NCBI GenBank assembly: GCA_961205875.1
Contig: OY540815.1
Coordinates: forward strand, 7,068,001 to 7,132,000
Direction: 5' to 3'
Origin: Sialis fuliginosa
Taxonomy: Eukaryota; Arthropoda; Insecta; Megaloptera; Sialidae
DNA: 64,000 nt
The position numbers and the translations under genes are program-made. How positions within the stretch are numbered: position 1 is the stretch's first letter; every line of letters begins with the position of its first letter. The notes under the pieces were generated by a model. It did no database searches. It worked only from the letters and a program-made list of their open reading frames with translations, and had not been told where the DNA came from. Shown here piece after piece: positions 11,201-22,339 of this stretch.

Positions 11201-11792
11201 TGACTTGGTCCGGAGTATTTGGAAATATACGCCTCAATTCTACTTCATTTAAAGTACTAACAAATACTTTTTTGATGTTGGTGATATCTGCACCCAAATT
11301 CAGTAAACTTTAAAAATTTTGTCAAATAAATACATACCCAATTTAATGGTGATATTTCTTTCCAGCTCGTTCTTAAATCTGACAGTTTGTACTCCAGATA
11401 TGGCTTTTACTACAGTAGACTTTCCGTGAGCTACATGGCCAATAGTACCAATGTTAATAGTAGCTTGACGACTTATTACCTCTGGAGATAGGGCGGTCAA
11501 TTTAGTAATGTCCTAAAATAATTTAAATACGTGAATAAAATGTGTTACATGTATTTATAATATCATAAAATGTCACATATGTAAGGTTAATTTTTTTTAT
11601 ATACATAGTAATTCTGTAATACAAATATTTGCAGTAAATACTTAAAATGAAGGAAGCGCATTTAGACAACCGTATATTTCATTGACATCACTTATTACTA
11701 CAATATTTCAATAGAAAACTTACCAATTTTGACAAATCTTGTTTATATAAACTCGTTTGATGCGAAGCGTTAGCATTTTCGCTCGAAGCCAT
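5201..11792 (-). CDS. eIF2gamma: Translation initiation factor eIF2 subunit gamma
   Basis: Seven coding exons (11792-11724, 11512-11338, 7123-6926, 6870-6676, 6442-6195, 6135-5815, 5404-5201) give 469 aa, close to the usual 472. This is the GTPase subunit of eIF2, which carries initiator Met-tRNA to the 40S ribosome. Seen in order: the N-terminus [18 protein letters not shown]; the G1 P-loop GHVAHGKST; a zinc-knuckle segment with CSDPKCPRP and PCQRQGC; G3 DCPGHD; G4 NKID; then the two beta-barrel domains ending [14 protein letters not shown]. All phases agree. Exons 1-2 are also the 5' exons of Su(var)3-9, whose own exon lies in intron 2 (11337-7124). Introns also hold a TTAA-flanked MITE (5509-5685). 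The start is 770 bp from the divergent XPD gene. Confidence 0.95.
5509..5685. mobile_element. piggyBac-type MITE in an eIF2gamma intron
   Basis: A 177-bp near-perfect palindrome begins CCCTTTGCACTCCGTTGGC and ends with its complement GCCAACGGAGTGAAAAGGG. TTAA lies on both sides (5505-5508 and 5686-5689). TTAA target duplication with CCC-starting ends is the hallmark of piggyBac elements. It has no coding capacity and lies in the last intron of eIF2gamma. Confidence 0.85.
7124..8680. other. eIF2gamma intron 2, part downstream of Su(var)3-9
   Basis: AT-rich intron that also holds the 3' end of the Su(var)3-9 transcript: a minus-strand AATAAA lies about 20-30 bases past the stop, near 8656-8661. 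The main structure is an inverted-repeat element at 7377-7852. No other exon was recognised. Confidence 0.5.
7377..7852. mobile_element. Inverted-repeat (foldback) element in eIF2gamma intron 2
   Basis: The outer ends match as inverted repeats: gatgcctagaattaaagaca on the left against the complement of gtctttgattctaggcactt on the right. An inner, stronger pair (7508-7570 and 7700-7771) shares ACAATTAGTTAATCAG. This suggests one imperfect palindrome of about 475 bp, or a MITE nested inside another. No ORF; target duplication not resolved. Confidence 0.6.
8681..11792 (-). CDS. Su(var)3-9: Histone H3K9 methyltransferase Su(var)3-9, sharing eIF2gamma exons 1-2
   Basis: Exons 11792-11724 and 11512-11338 (shared with eIF2gamma) join the Su(var)3-9-specific exon 10086-8681, giving 549 aa. 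The specific exon has a basic linker; a chromodomain ([24 protein letters not shown]); a pre-SET Cys cluster ([18 protein letters not shown]); a SET domain with [18 protein letters not shown] and FDYMARN; and a post-[16 protein letters not shown]. The SET active-site residues and zinc cysteines look intact, so it should methylate H3 Lys9 in heterochromatin. Exon 2 leaves one base (G) and the AG acceptor at 10088-10087 restores GGT AAA in the SET frame. A CTAAT branch-point-like word sits about 25 bases upstream of that AG. Alternative: an own start at 10114 ([10 protein letters not shown]) behind another AG just upstream, giving an independent protein. The fusion is known in winged insects. 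Confidence 0.88.
10579..11241. mobile_element. TIR element with repeated CCGCTAACTCC motifs, in the shared intron
   Basis: Terminal inverted repeats of about 24 bp (AGAATTGAGGCGTATATTTC at the left, complement at the right end) bound 663 bp. Inside, variants of the word CCGCTAACTCC recur about six times (for example near 10605, 10751, 11015 and 11043). There is no ORF. It is probably a non-autonomous DNA transposon and lies in the intron between the shared eIF2gamma exons and the Su(var)3-9 exon. Confidence 0.65.
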
Positions 11793-12561
11793 GTTTGTAT
11801 GAAAATATTTGATTCGTTAATTGCTTGCTAAATATTGAATTTGATAAGACGAATATGGTTTTATTAAAAATAACTACATAAAATTACATCAAACCACGTT
11901 TTGTCCTCAAATCTGATGCAACCTATCCACGATTCCAACCACACAAGACCAAAGTGAATGTGTTTCATAGATAAAAATACAAATTAATTACAAATGTAAT
12001 TTCGTTTTATATAAATTCTACATGTTTTAATTTATCGAACAAATGTAATTATAAACAAAAAGTTCAATTTTAAACCATATTAAATACTTTTGAAAGTTAT
12101 AATTACTATTTTTAGTATAAAAATATATAATCCGTTATTACTTTGCCGCGACGTGTAACGAATTTATCAGAACTGCCAATTGTTAATTTAGGGAGTTTTG
12201 ATTTTTTAATAAGAAGAAGATGTGACGCATGCGATGTAAATTTTCGCAAACATTTAAAAATTATTTTTAAATAAATAAATCATTAAAAAAATTATTCTAT
12301 TTAAATACTATCAAATACTATACCATTTTATTCCATTAATTTTAGTGTGTTAAATATATAATTCTTATAAATAAAATAATTCTTACTTCTTTTTCTTATA
12401 ATTAACAAATACCTACTTGTATAATTCAAGACGTGAAAAATATGAGTACTTATAATATTTATAAAAGTACTTTAAATTGAGTTAAATATTAGTAAATTAA
12501 CTATCAAACTAAATATATAAATACTATAAATGTTCATTGAATTGTTATTTGCTAAGAAATA
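11793..12561. promoter_or_regulatory. Divergent intergenic region between eIF2gamma/Su(var)3-9 and XPD
   Basis: This 769-bp AT-rich gap separates the eIF2gamma ATG (minus) from the XPD ATG (plus) and must hold both promoters. One promoter would drive both eIF2gamma and fused Su(var)3-9 mRNAs. No ORF or TATA box was assigned. Confidence 0.5.
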
Positions 12562-15551
12562 ATGAAGTAAGTTATTTATTAAGAAACATAACCTCAAAAA
12601 AGAATTAAATGTATTATATATTTTTACAGGATATTAGTAGACGGTTTGCTTGTTTATTTCCCGTATGAATATATTTATCCTGAGCAATATGCGTATATGT
12701 GTGAACTCAAGAGAGGGCTTGATGCAAAGGTATTGAAATATTTTGAGTCAAAATTTTTTTTAATAATTAACATTTAATTTATTTAGGGCCATTGTTTACT
12801 TGAAATGCCTTCAGGAACAGGTAAAACAGTAACCCTTTTATCACTTATTGTGGCTTACATGCTAGAAAATCCATTTGACATCAGGAAATTCATTTATTGC
12901 TCTCGAACAGTGCCCGAAATAGAAAAAGTAATTGAAGAATTACGATGTATTTTAGATTATATAGGACGGCAAAATTTGGAGAAACCAAAATTAACAGGTT
13001 TAGTGTTATCGTCACGTAAAAACATGTGTATTCATCCACAGGTAAAATAAAACATGAAAATATAACGTCCACATTTTTCATAGTTACAATGTATTTAGGT
13101 ATGTTCTGAAAAAGAAGGAAAATTTGTAGATGGTAAATGCCATTCATTAACTGCTAGCTACGTCAGAGAAAGGCATCGTGTTGATGACACAACTCCAATA
13201 TGTCAGTATTACGAAGGGTTTGATTTAGAAGGGCGTGAATCAACATTACCGTACGGTGTCTATAGTATAGACGACTTAAAACAATATGGTAGAGACCGAA
13301 ATTGGTGTCCTTATTTCTTAGCAAGATTTGCTGTAAGTTTTACTTATTTTTTCTATAGATAAATATTTTAATATATATATTTTTTCAGATTATACATTCT
13401 AATATCGTCGTATACAGTTACCATTATTTGTTAGATCCTAAAATAGCTGAAATTGTCTCGAAGGAATTGAATAAAGAAGCTGTTGTTGTATTCGATGAGG
13501 CTCACAATATTGACAATGTGTGCATCGATTCAATGAGTGTAAAAATTACAAAGAAAACAATCGAGAGGTCAATGTCGGCTTTAGGAACTTTAGAAAAATC
13601 AGTACAAGAGTAAATATCAATTTTAATAATTGTAATTAATTTAAAAATTTTGATGTAATTTCTTTGCAGAATGAAAGAAGAGGACCACACAAGATTAAAG
13701 GAAGAATATTTACGTTTAGTTGAAGGCTTACGTGATGCGAGTGTTCAAAGAGAAACCGATGTAATTTTAAGTAATCCAATTTTACCTGATGAAGTATTAC
13801 AAGGTAAATAAAGATTTATAGAAACAGAGAGCTTCATTTATATGTATTTATAAATCAATTAATTACAGAGGCAGTACCAGGAAATATTCGTAACGCCGAA
13901 CATTTTGTTGGGTTCCTGAAACGGTTCATAGAATATGTTAAGATGCGATTAAGGGTACAACATGTTGTACAAGAGACTCCCGCTGGGTTCTTGAGAGATA
14001 TCCAAGCCAAGGTCTGCATTGAACGTAAACCATTGCGTTTTTGTGCGCAGCGTCTGGCTTCGCTACTGCGTACACTAGAAATTGCCGACATGACTGATTT
14101 CGGTGCTCTTATACTCATCACACATCTTGCAACACTCGTATCAACATACACAAAAGGGTTTACGATTATTATCGAACCGTTTGATGATAAATCTCCGACT
14201 GTATCAAATCCAATTCTACATTTCAGGTAAGTAGTACAAGAATTTATGATTTTATTTTGATTATCTCAACCAATATATGTTTTCAGTTGTCTGGATTCAT
14301 CGATTGCGATGAAACCAATTTTTGATAGATTTCAATCTGTCGTTATAACATCGGGAACACTCTCTCCGATGGATATGTATCCAAAAATATTAAATTTTCA
14401 ACCGGTTATAATGTCATCTTTCACAATGACATTAGCAAGGCCATGTTTGTTACCGATGGTAAATATTTTAGAATGAAATAAAATACATAAAACTTTTTAT
14501 ATCTGGTTTTTTTTTAGATTGTTGCAAAAGGTAATGATCAAGTGGCAATATCGTCAAGATTTGAAACTAGAGAGGACATAGCTGTTATTAGGAATTACGG
14601 ACAGTTGTTGTTAGAGGTAAATATTAATTCAATTAGAGTTTAAATATCAATAAACACATTTGTATATTTTAGGTTGCTAAAAACGTACCTGATGGAATTG
14701 TATGCTTCTTTACATCATATTTATATCTGGAATCAGTTGTCGCAAGCTGGTATGATATGGGTATCATTGATAATTTACAACGCTACAAATTACTCTTCAT
14801 TGAAACGCAAGATGCAGCTGAAACTAGTCTTGTTTTGACTTATTACAAAAAAGTATGAGTCAAATTTGAGCTTTAGTTTGTATTAAACGTACCCTCTTTC
14901 TTTACAGGCTTGTGACAGTGGTCGTGGAGGATTGTTACTGTCAGTTGCGAGGGGTAAAGTATCAGAAGGAGTAGATTTCGACCATCACCTTGGTCGTGCA
15001 GTTCTCATGTTTGGCATTCCTTACGTCTACACACAATCACGAATACTTAAAGCACGTTTAGAATATTTAAGAGATCAATTTCAAGTAATGTGAATTTAAT
15101 TAATTTAATTGTACGAAGATTAAAATTACATGTTATTTTAGATAAGGGAAAGTGATTTCTTAACGTTTGACGCCTTAAGACATGCAGCTCAATGTGTGGG
15201 AAGAGTTATCCGTGGAAAAACGGATTATGGTATTATGATTTTTGCAGATAAGAGGTTTTCGAGAGCCGATAAAAGATCAAGGCTACCAAAATGGATTCAA
15301 GAGCATTTGAAAGATTCTTTGTGTAATTTGTCAACTGAAGAAGCTATACAGGTAAAATTTAATGTGTTATATAGTTTTGAATAATATATTAAAGTAATTT
15401 TTAATTTTTTTCTTAGATTGCGAAACGATGGTTAAGACAAATGGCTCAACCATTCCCGAGAGAAGATCAGTTGGGAGTTTCGTTGTTAACTCTGGAACAG
15501 TTGGAAAGTCAAGAGAGCAGTAAAATTGAAAAACAAGCGCAACAAACTTAG
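12562..15551 (+). CDS. Xpd: TFIIH DNA helicase XPD (ERCC2)
   Basis: Thirteen coding exons (12562-12566, 12630-12729, 12787-13041, 13099-13332, 13389-13609, 13670-13803, 13869-14226, 14287-14458, 14518-14616, 14673-14852, 14908-15084, 15142-15351, 15417-15551) join in frame to 759 aa; human XPD is 760. It is the 5'-3' helicase of TFIIH in nucleotide excision repair and transcription initiation. Seen: Walker A MPSGTGKT (Lys 48), the four iron-sulfur cysteines (in KNMC, DGKC, TPIC and NWCP), DEAH in [10 protein letters not shown], the arch-domain region LRVQHVVQE, motif [10 protein letters not shown], motif [12 protein letters not shown] and motif [12 protein letters not shown]. Exon 1 codes only five bases (ATGAA before GTAAGT); this start was chosen because it gives the conserved [13 protein letters not shown] poly(A) signal AATAAA lies near 15621. 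Confidence 0.96.
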
Positions 15552-16283
15552 ATTGTTTTTGTTTTGTTTACATGTACAAGTGGTGTATTTTTATATGATG
15601 CATGTAAATACTTATTGAAATAAAATGTTTTAAATGTTTTATTTTTATACATAAACTATGCCTATAAAATTTATTATATCAAATCGTAAGCGACAAATAG
15701 ATTTTACAAAAAATATATTTTTTAGAAATAGAGTTCTTGGTGTCATCAACAATGTGTATTTCAAAATTAAAACTATAACTAGGAACAAGCCTGCCAATAT
15801 AAAACTTGTGAATAAAACGAAAAAAAAAAGATTAAATATTAAAATTTTTATAACTTTTTAACAATAAATCTCAGGTTACAATGTCGTCGTTTACGACACA
15901 AAACTCAATTTCGGAAAAAGTGAATAATATGGCAGTATTGGCAGTTAGGACTTGATATGTAGAGAAAGTAATTATTATAATTTCTTAACAATGAAATGTT
16001 TCGTTTGTTGAAAAATTCACGTTAGGATTGCCAACAGGTAGGTAACATTTTGAACCAAACATCGTTATGAAAAAATGACTGCATATGCAACCACATATAC
16101 ACACGTGTAAATAATTTATCTAATCTCAAGTAATTAATATAAAAAAATAACAATCTAATTTTAATTGATATGATGCATTTATTATTTTGAAACCTTCAAA
16201 AAAGCAACTTGAGTTAATCAACCGTCTAATAAATAATAATAATTACTAAATGATTGTGCACATTTTACCCTCACGTGTAAAGT

Positions 16284-16466
16284 TTAAGCGACCTTTGTAC
16301 CACCGGCACTTGTCAAAAAAGCGTGCAACGTAAGTGTTGGCATTGCGGCGACGAAAACCCTGAGACTTGATAAATCTAGGTCGGTTTCTGCACAATCGCC
16401 TAGCCATCGACTCGTGAAGGTTCCACCGCCCGCTACATTGTTGACGTTTGGACCATTATTAATCAT
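16284..16466 (-). other. Short ORF of unknown identity, more GC-rich than surroundings
   Basis: A 60-codon frame stands out from the AT-rich neighbourhood by its higher GC and mixed composition (begins MINNGPNVNNVAGGGTF, ends FLTSAGGTKVA). It has a moderately hydrophobic C-terminal half (SSLRVFVAAMPTLTLHAFL). I recognise no family, and see no neighbouring exon, clear promoter or poly(A) signal. It could be a small gene, an isolated exon or a relic. Confidence 0.25.
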
Positions 16467-17207
16467 AGTGTAAACTCGAATAGATACATTACCTATATAG
16501 TCAATATATAGAAGTATGGATTATAATATTCCATATTAATGTAATAAATGCGAGAATATTTCTGTCTGTTTGTTACCTTTTCATGGCTAAACCACTGAAC
16601 CGATTTTGATGAAATTTGCAGGGAGATAGCTTGCATCCTAAGGAAGGACATAGGTTACTTTAAAGTTTTTAAATATATTAGATAAAGAATGGGTGTGTAA
16701 TATTTATATCCGTGACATCTAGCGTGCAAATGCGAAACTAAAAACATGTTTTATTAACTATCATAATAGAAATCTGTATTACCTAACGACCTAAAATGTA
16801 TTCCAGTATAGTTTTCTTAAATATTTTGTAGGGGCAGAGGCGGAATAAGGACGGTTGAATGACCTTTTTTTGAAAACCATTTTTCACAAATATTAAAAAA
16901 AATCGTCGGTGCAATTAAATGCCTTTCTTCGATTGCCCTTTGAAAATTACTTTTGCAGCCTCCTGCAACCCCCCTCCCTTCCTTTCTCACCCTTTAGTCC
17001 GCCACTGTGTAGGGGTTTACTGAAGAATATCTATTTCACACACAGCAAGAATTAACAATAAATTATGAAACTGTGACTCTTTTGAAATGTTATTTTTACA
17101 CGATTACAGGAAATAACGTACTAATTAAATAATTAATTAAGATGCATGTCTATATTATATCCACATCATGAATTGGAACTGATTTAAAAAGAATCGAGTA
17201 ATTCGAG

Positions 17208-17847
17208 CAGTGCCGCAGTTAAGTGCCGCCCTGGGCAAAAAAAAATTGGCGCCTCTGTACCAAAGGAAAATATAATCTATTTTTGAGTCAGAATTATCAT
17301 ATGAACTGAAAAGTTTGTTTTTACAAGTAATGTAGGACAGAATATAATATAAATTAAAAACTGAGGACCTTTTTTTTAGTTGCACTACTAATTTTTTGTC
17401 TTCCTATTTTTTTTTTTGAAATATTGTAATATTATATATTAAACTAATGTCCGGTATTATAAAGGACCTAGCAAATTTGTTAGCTAGTAAGCACTTTCAA
17501 ATGAGATATCAACCTTATATGACAGTTCTTTTAGAGTTTGTTGAAGACTTTGACAAGTTTCGCTCACGCGTTGTAGGTAAATACAAACGGTATTAAAACA
17601 GTGGTGATATTATGAAAATTATTTTGTACGGTGAAAGATGCCAACTGTGTTACAATTAGTTGAAGTGTCACTGCTCTAAATCCCATAACTAATCCATAGA
17701 TACTAGTACAGAATTAATACCCCATTTGAAAGTAACTGCTAGCTAGCAAATTTTGCTAGCTCCTTTATAATACCGGACATAAGACAAACTAAAGAATCTG
17801 CCGCCCTGGGCAGTAGCCCATGTTGCCCATGCCTAAATCCGTCACTG
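17208..17847. mobile_element. hAT-type MITE with perfect 8-bp target duplication and a nested MITE
   Basis: Ends are CAGTGCCGCAGTTAAG and the complementary-type CTAAATCCGTCACTG. The flanking 8 bp AATTCGAG is repeated exactly at 17200-17207 and 17848-17855, as expected for hAT transposition. The interior (cgccctgggcaaaaaaa) is shared with the MITE at 29769-30153. A second palindromic element (17448-17779) lies inside it. Confidence 0.85.
17448..17779. mobile_element. Palindromic MITE nested in the hAT MITE
   Basis: Long inverted ends start TGTCCGGTATTATAAAGGA and run about 60 bp inwards (gctagcaaatttgttagcta, cactttcaaatg), with the complement at the right end. The host element's word aaactaa lies on both sides, consistent with a short target duplication. 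No ORF. Confidence 0.65.
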
Positions 17848-17979
17848 AATTCGAGTATTATTTTTTGATTTGTCTCACTTAACCAGAGCCGTACTAACAC
17901 ATCTTGAGACCTAAGGTGTAAAACAAAATTGAGGCCTCATTGAAATGATTACAAAAAAAACTTTTTAATAAAAAAATAA

Positions 17980-18380
17980 AACCGACTTATAAAAAACTAA
18001 AAACGCTGAAAAGTACATAAGTATGTATATAAAAATTATTAATTAAGTTTTCGAAGTCGGTTTTCTTTTTTTTATAAAGTTTTTTATTGGCTTGACACCG
18101 GCTTTAAAAACTGTTTTTAATTATTATTTACTTTCCAGTGTTTTTAGTTGAAGTCAGTTTTATTTTATTTTTTTTATATTTTTATTTTTCACTTTTGAGT
18201 GGCGTATCTTCGAAGTTCATAGTCAAATTCAGATAAAATTTATATGGAACCATCTCGAAAATATTCTCTTTCAAATAAACAAAAAATCATCCAAATAGGT
18301 GCATATTTGTCGAAGTTATTCCCGAACATACATAAAAAATTTATACTGTCGAATTAAGAACCTCCTTTTTTGATGTCGGT
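17980..18380. repeat. 'accgacttc' dispersed repeat, copy 1
   Basis: It opens with aaaaccgactta and closes with gaacctccttttttgatgtcggtt. It shares the words gagtggcgtatcttcgaagt and gataaaatttatatgg with copies at about 20690-20996, 43870-44245 and 49259-49500 (the last two inverted). A family of this type is widespread in insect genomes; class unknown to me. Confidence 0.6.
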
Positions 18381-18402
18381 TAAAAAAAAATTAAATAATG
18401 AA

Positions 18403-18662
18403 CAGAGCCGTAACTAGAGGCTCGGGGGCCCCGGGGCAACAAGTGACCAAGGGCCCCCCAGTATATACAAAATATAAAAATTGAAGACCTTTTTTTTCGT
18501 TGCCAAGTTGAATTTTACACTTATTTGTAATTTTAATTTTGATGACTTTTTCTTTTAATCTCAATCAATCAATGCTCAGCTCTATTTTTACGCTGCCGTC
18601 CCCCCCCCCCCCTCTATGCTCGGTGGCCACGGGGCACTGCCCCGATGGTAGTTACGGCCCTG
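18403..18662. mobile_element. hAT-type MITE, CAGAGCCGTAACTA ends
   Basis: Terminal inverted repeats CAGAGCCGTAACTA and TAGTTACGGCCCTG, with flanking 8-mers ATAATGAA and ATAATAAA (7 of 8 alike). The GC-rich subterminal block (gggggccccgggg) is shared with the opposite-strand copy at 26869-27097. A C-tract of about 14 bp lies near 18599-18612. Confidence 0.75.
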
Positions 18663-19084
18663 ATAATAAATTATATAGTTTAATTGCTAATGATGTAAAA
18701 TCGTACAGTGAATTAGACAGATAGAATATGTAGAAACAAAATATAGATTCTGTCCCATGGAAGAATATTTTTACGAGGTAAGCAAAAACTTATAGTTGCA
18801 TGAAGGAATTGAAAATGGTTTACTCTGCAATGACAGTCTTGTAATATAATATCATATATTAAACATACATATGATAATATGCAGAAAACAGTCATGTAAG
18901 CGATGTATGATAATGTCGAAGGAGCTGTAGTTTTTTTTTGCTATCATGTTTCTTTATATTTAAATCAACTTGTATCAACAACACATTTTACAACTATTTT
19001 TTATATAGAAATTAATAAAACCATTTTAAGTATCCTATTTTTGCCATTTTTTAACTTTGGAAATTTTGGCAATAAAAAAATACA

Positions 19085-19490
19085 GACCCTCAAAATTTTT
19101 TGCTAGTATAAAAAAATGAAAAATGTATAAATTTTGAGAATATGCAAAAAAATTTTTGACCAAATCTAATGAATGACTTATATTAGACTTTTCTGTTTAA
19201 TTTAAACTTTTTTATATCGCTGTACGTCCATTTTTAACCGAATTATTTGCAATCAAAGCAAAAGTACACTAGGAAACAATAGAAAAATTTTAAGGGCAGA
19301 TTAGGGAAGCTGAAAGTCTTTCCTTCATAACTCAGTCAAAAATGGTCATATAGGCATACAAAAAAAGCAAATCGTAGAGAAAAATCTGATCTACAAAAGT
19401 AAGATTTGGTCAAAAACTTTTATTACGTCCCACGAAGGCTTTAAAAATTGTTATACATTTTTTTAACGTTAATAAAAAATGTTGAGGGTC
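19085..19490. repeat. Foldback inverted repeat
   Basis: Left end gaccctcaaaattttttg and right end gttgagggtc, with about 80 bp of arms matching imperfectly (both reach a ttttttgacc-type word). Probably an old MITE; no ORF and no clear target duplication. Confidence 0.5.
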
Positions 19491-20493
19491 AGCTATCTTT
19501 TTTCGAATTCGTTTACAGTACAGTGCCCAAAAATATTACGATTTTGAGAGCAATTATTTGATCTGATGTAGTTAGCCGTGAAAAATGTAAAACCCGTCTA
19601 TAGTGAATCAATTTTCATAGGACTATTTTAATTGAGTTTCTAATAGTCTTTAATCTTTTCATTATAAAATGTTTGCTTATAATTATTTAATGGTCCAGCA
19701 CTGGTAACTTGACCATTCTTAAATAAATAGATTTTTTTTGTGCAATTATCCTAACATGTTGGTAGTTCAAAATGGCCATAATTTTAATTTTAATGTTTTT
19801 TGTTTTCGCGTGGCGGCAATATTTGTTCTACAGGGCGCAACATTTTGCATTTCAAAGGGCTTGCGGACACTGTAATATCTCAGCATCTAGTTATTCTAAA
19901 AATTCTGGATACGCGCATGACTAATTGATAATAATAAATATACTAGCTTCAATACAATCAATCCTATTTAAAATACACACAATATATTATTTATTGACAA
20001 TAACAAATAATATCGAAAGATAAAAATAAACTTATTTACAAAATTAATATAAAAATATGCCAAGCAATTTATGGAAATATTGAATAAATGACTATTTATC
20101 TATTATCGCGTCCCAGATTCTATTTGAACAATTGTTTTATCTGAATGAACACCCCCAATGAGGCGTGAGGTTATCATACTATTAATATGCATGCATCTCT
20201 TTCATTTATTAGATATTTTGTTTGGTGACAATTTCATAAAGGAATTTCAGGTTTTGGTAAAGTGTAAATATTGCTTTGTCATCTCGATTTTAACGATCAC
20301 CATGACGTTACTAATAACTGGGGGTGATTTAACATTTTATACATACTGTGAAATTCAAATAAAATTATTATTATACTTATTGTATGTAATTATTATTTTT
20401 ATTATTTACTTTATTTACTTTTTTATCAATATGTGACTTATTTTATACTGTAAAGTTCATGAAATAAAATTATTATTATTATTATTATTATTA

Positions 20494-20624
20494 TACAGGG
20501 TGTCTCATTTAAACTTGAACACAGCCATATTTCGTATATACATATTTGAAACATTTATCTCGAAAACGCGATCCTATGGAAATAGTGGTGTGTCTAACAA
20601 TAAGATAAAATGGGACATCCTGTA
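20494..20624. mobile_element. Short TACAGG-ended MITE after an (ATT)n tract
   Basis: Ends TACAGGGTGTCTCATTT and AAATGGGACATCCTGTA are inverted copies, 131 bp apart, with TA at both borders. It sits directly after an (ATT)n microsatellite (20466-20493). The terminal motif is the same as that of the nested palindromes at 29673-31574. Confidence 0.65.
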
Positions 20625-20689
20625 TATTATTTTAATTGTATAGACTTATTATAAAATACCAGTTACATAAAAACTCTTTAAGAAAAAAA

Positions 20690-20996
20690 TAAACCCGATC
20701 ATAAAAACTCAAAAAATACTAAATTGTATATAATAATTAATTAAAATTTTTTGAAGTCGGTTTTATTTTTTTATTTCTTAAATTTTTTTGTATTTTTCTC
20801 TTTTGAGTGGCGTATCTTCGAAGTTCATGGTCAGATTCTGATAAAATTTATATGGGACCACCTCGTGAGTATATCTACTCCTTCAAACAAATAAAAAATC
20901 ATCCAAATCGATGTATATTTGTCGGAGTTATGTCCGAACATACATAAAAAAATATGTATTGTTGAATTGAGAACCTCCTTTTTTGAAATCGGTTAA
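20690..20996. repeat. 'accgacttc' dispersed repeat, copy 2
   Basis: Same orientation and shared words as the copy at 17980-18380 (ttttgagtggcgtatcttcg, tatgggaccacctcg, gaacctccttttttgaaatcggtt). Confidence 0.55.
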
Positions 20997-22339
20997 AAAT
21001 ATTGGTTAGTCTCATTTTTGCAAATACAAATATTACAAAAGTCTTGGTTCTGTCTTTATTTTAGTTTTTTTACCATTTAGGGGAGGAATAGCGGGCAAAA
21101 TCCTCCCTATGAAATTCCTCTATTTTCCATTGAACTGTCGGATGTGTATTGCCTAATATTTTAACATATTTCATAAAAACAATTCAGTTTGCTTTAATTA
21201 TTTCACTTTCTCTATGTACAAATTAAAGTGATAAATTAATAAACAACAGCTCTAGGAATCAAAGAAAGCATTGTCATTGTAAATAAATAAAATAATTTAA
21301 AAATGAAAATATTTTAAATTCCAATTCAATTAGTTATTTAACTATTAATAAATTATAAATTTTATTATTGCAGTTACATTTTTATAATAATAAATAAATA
21401 GATAATCAAAATTTCTAATTCAGGTCAATTCTTCTCAAATTAATCAAGTACATATTGGCCCGGAGAGATATCATAGACATAGAGCATGGACCGCGCATTC
21501 TGTATTAACATAATAAGGTGCAACATTACTTCAAAAGTGAGAGAGATACCGTAGGTTTGGGATACTCTATCTCTTTTTCTAATAAAAATGAAATAGACAA
21601 TCCTATTTAAAAAAGGATGAGTATATCCCAAACCATTTTCTATCTCTTTCTTTTGACATAACTGTATTTTCGAGTCTATGTACTATACTTATCGATTTTT
21701 CGGTAGGTATAACCATAGGTACCAACTTTATTTAATCCATGGGGGTGAGATTTTCATAATCAGTATTTAATCCAGAGTCAAGCTGGGCGCGGATCGTTAA
21801 TTTTTCGGATCATGGCCGTTTTTTTGGATCTACGTTCGCGAGCAAGCGTGATCGAATATTTGAATGTATCTTTTAAAGTGATCTGATTTACCATCACGGA
21901 AAGATGTCTACATTATCATAAGTATAACTTTATTAAATATTACCTATATACACCTTAACCACAAGAAAACAACACGTGTTTCGACTTCAGGAGCCTATAA
22001 TAGTTTCAGTGATTAAGAAACCACAGTTTCTTCGTTTTATAGTACGATATTGCAAAGTTTTGAATACTTATTGTCTTTTTAAAGGAAAACTTATTTAATT
22101 TCTAATTTTTTATCGTATCTATTGAATTTAATAAAATTTATTTATTTTACATACGTAAATCGCAATATTATTTTAATAATATTATATGAGTAATTGTAAT
22201 TACTAATTACCTATATCAAATTTCAATATCCGGAGAATACCTGAACGACTTGAACAATGCATGCTTTAATATCGTTCGGCAAAAAAGGAATTGTTTTATT
22301 TACATTTTTTTTTTACTTAATCACGAGTAATGACCTTAT

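Larger units (their letters stand above)
15552..22339. other. Repeat-rich intergenic region between XPD and GCH1
   Basis: After the XPD poly(A) site this region holds mostly dispersed repeats: a copy of the 'ctgaaccgattttgatg' family (16545-16680), hAT-type MITEs (17208-17847 and 18403-18662), two 'accgacttc' family copies (about 17980-18380 and 20690-20996), a foldback at 19085-19490, and a (ATT)n run with a TACAGG-ended MITE (20466-20624). A short inverted repeat with ggtttgggata lies at 21553-21634. The one coding candidate is the short frame at 16284-16466. Confidence 0.55.

Noticed and set aside
20158-20436. Hydrophobic 92-aa ORF (MRREVIILLICMHLF...)
   Set aside because: AT-rich sequence gives Ile/Leu/Phe/Tyr-rich frames by chance; no splice sites, family or conserved motif seen.
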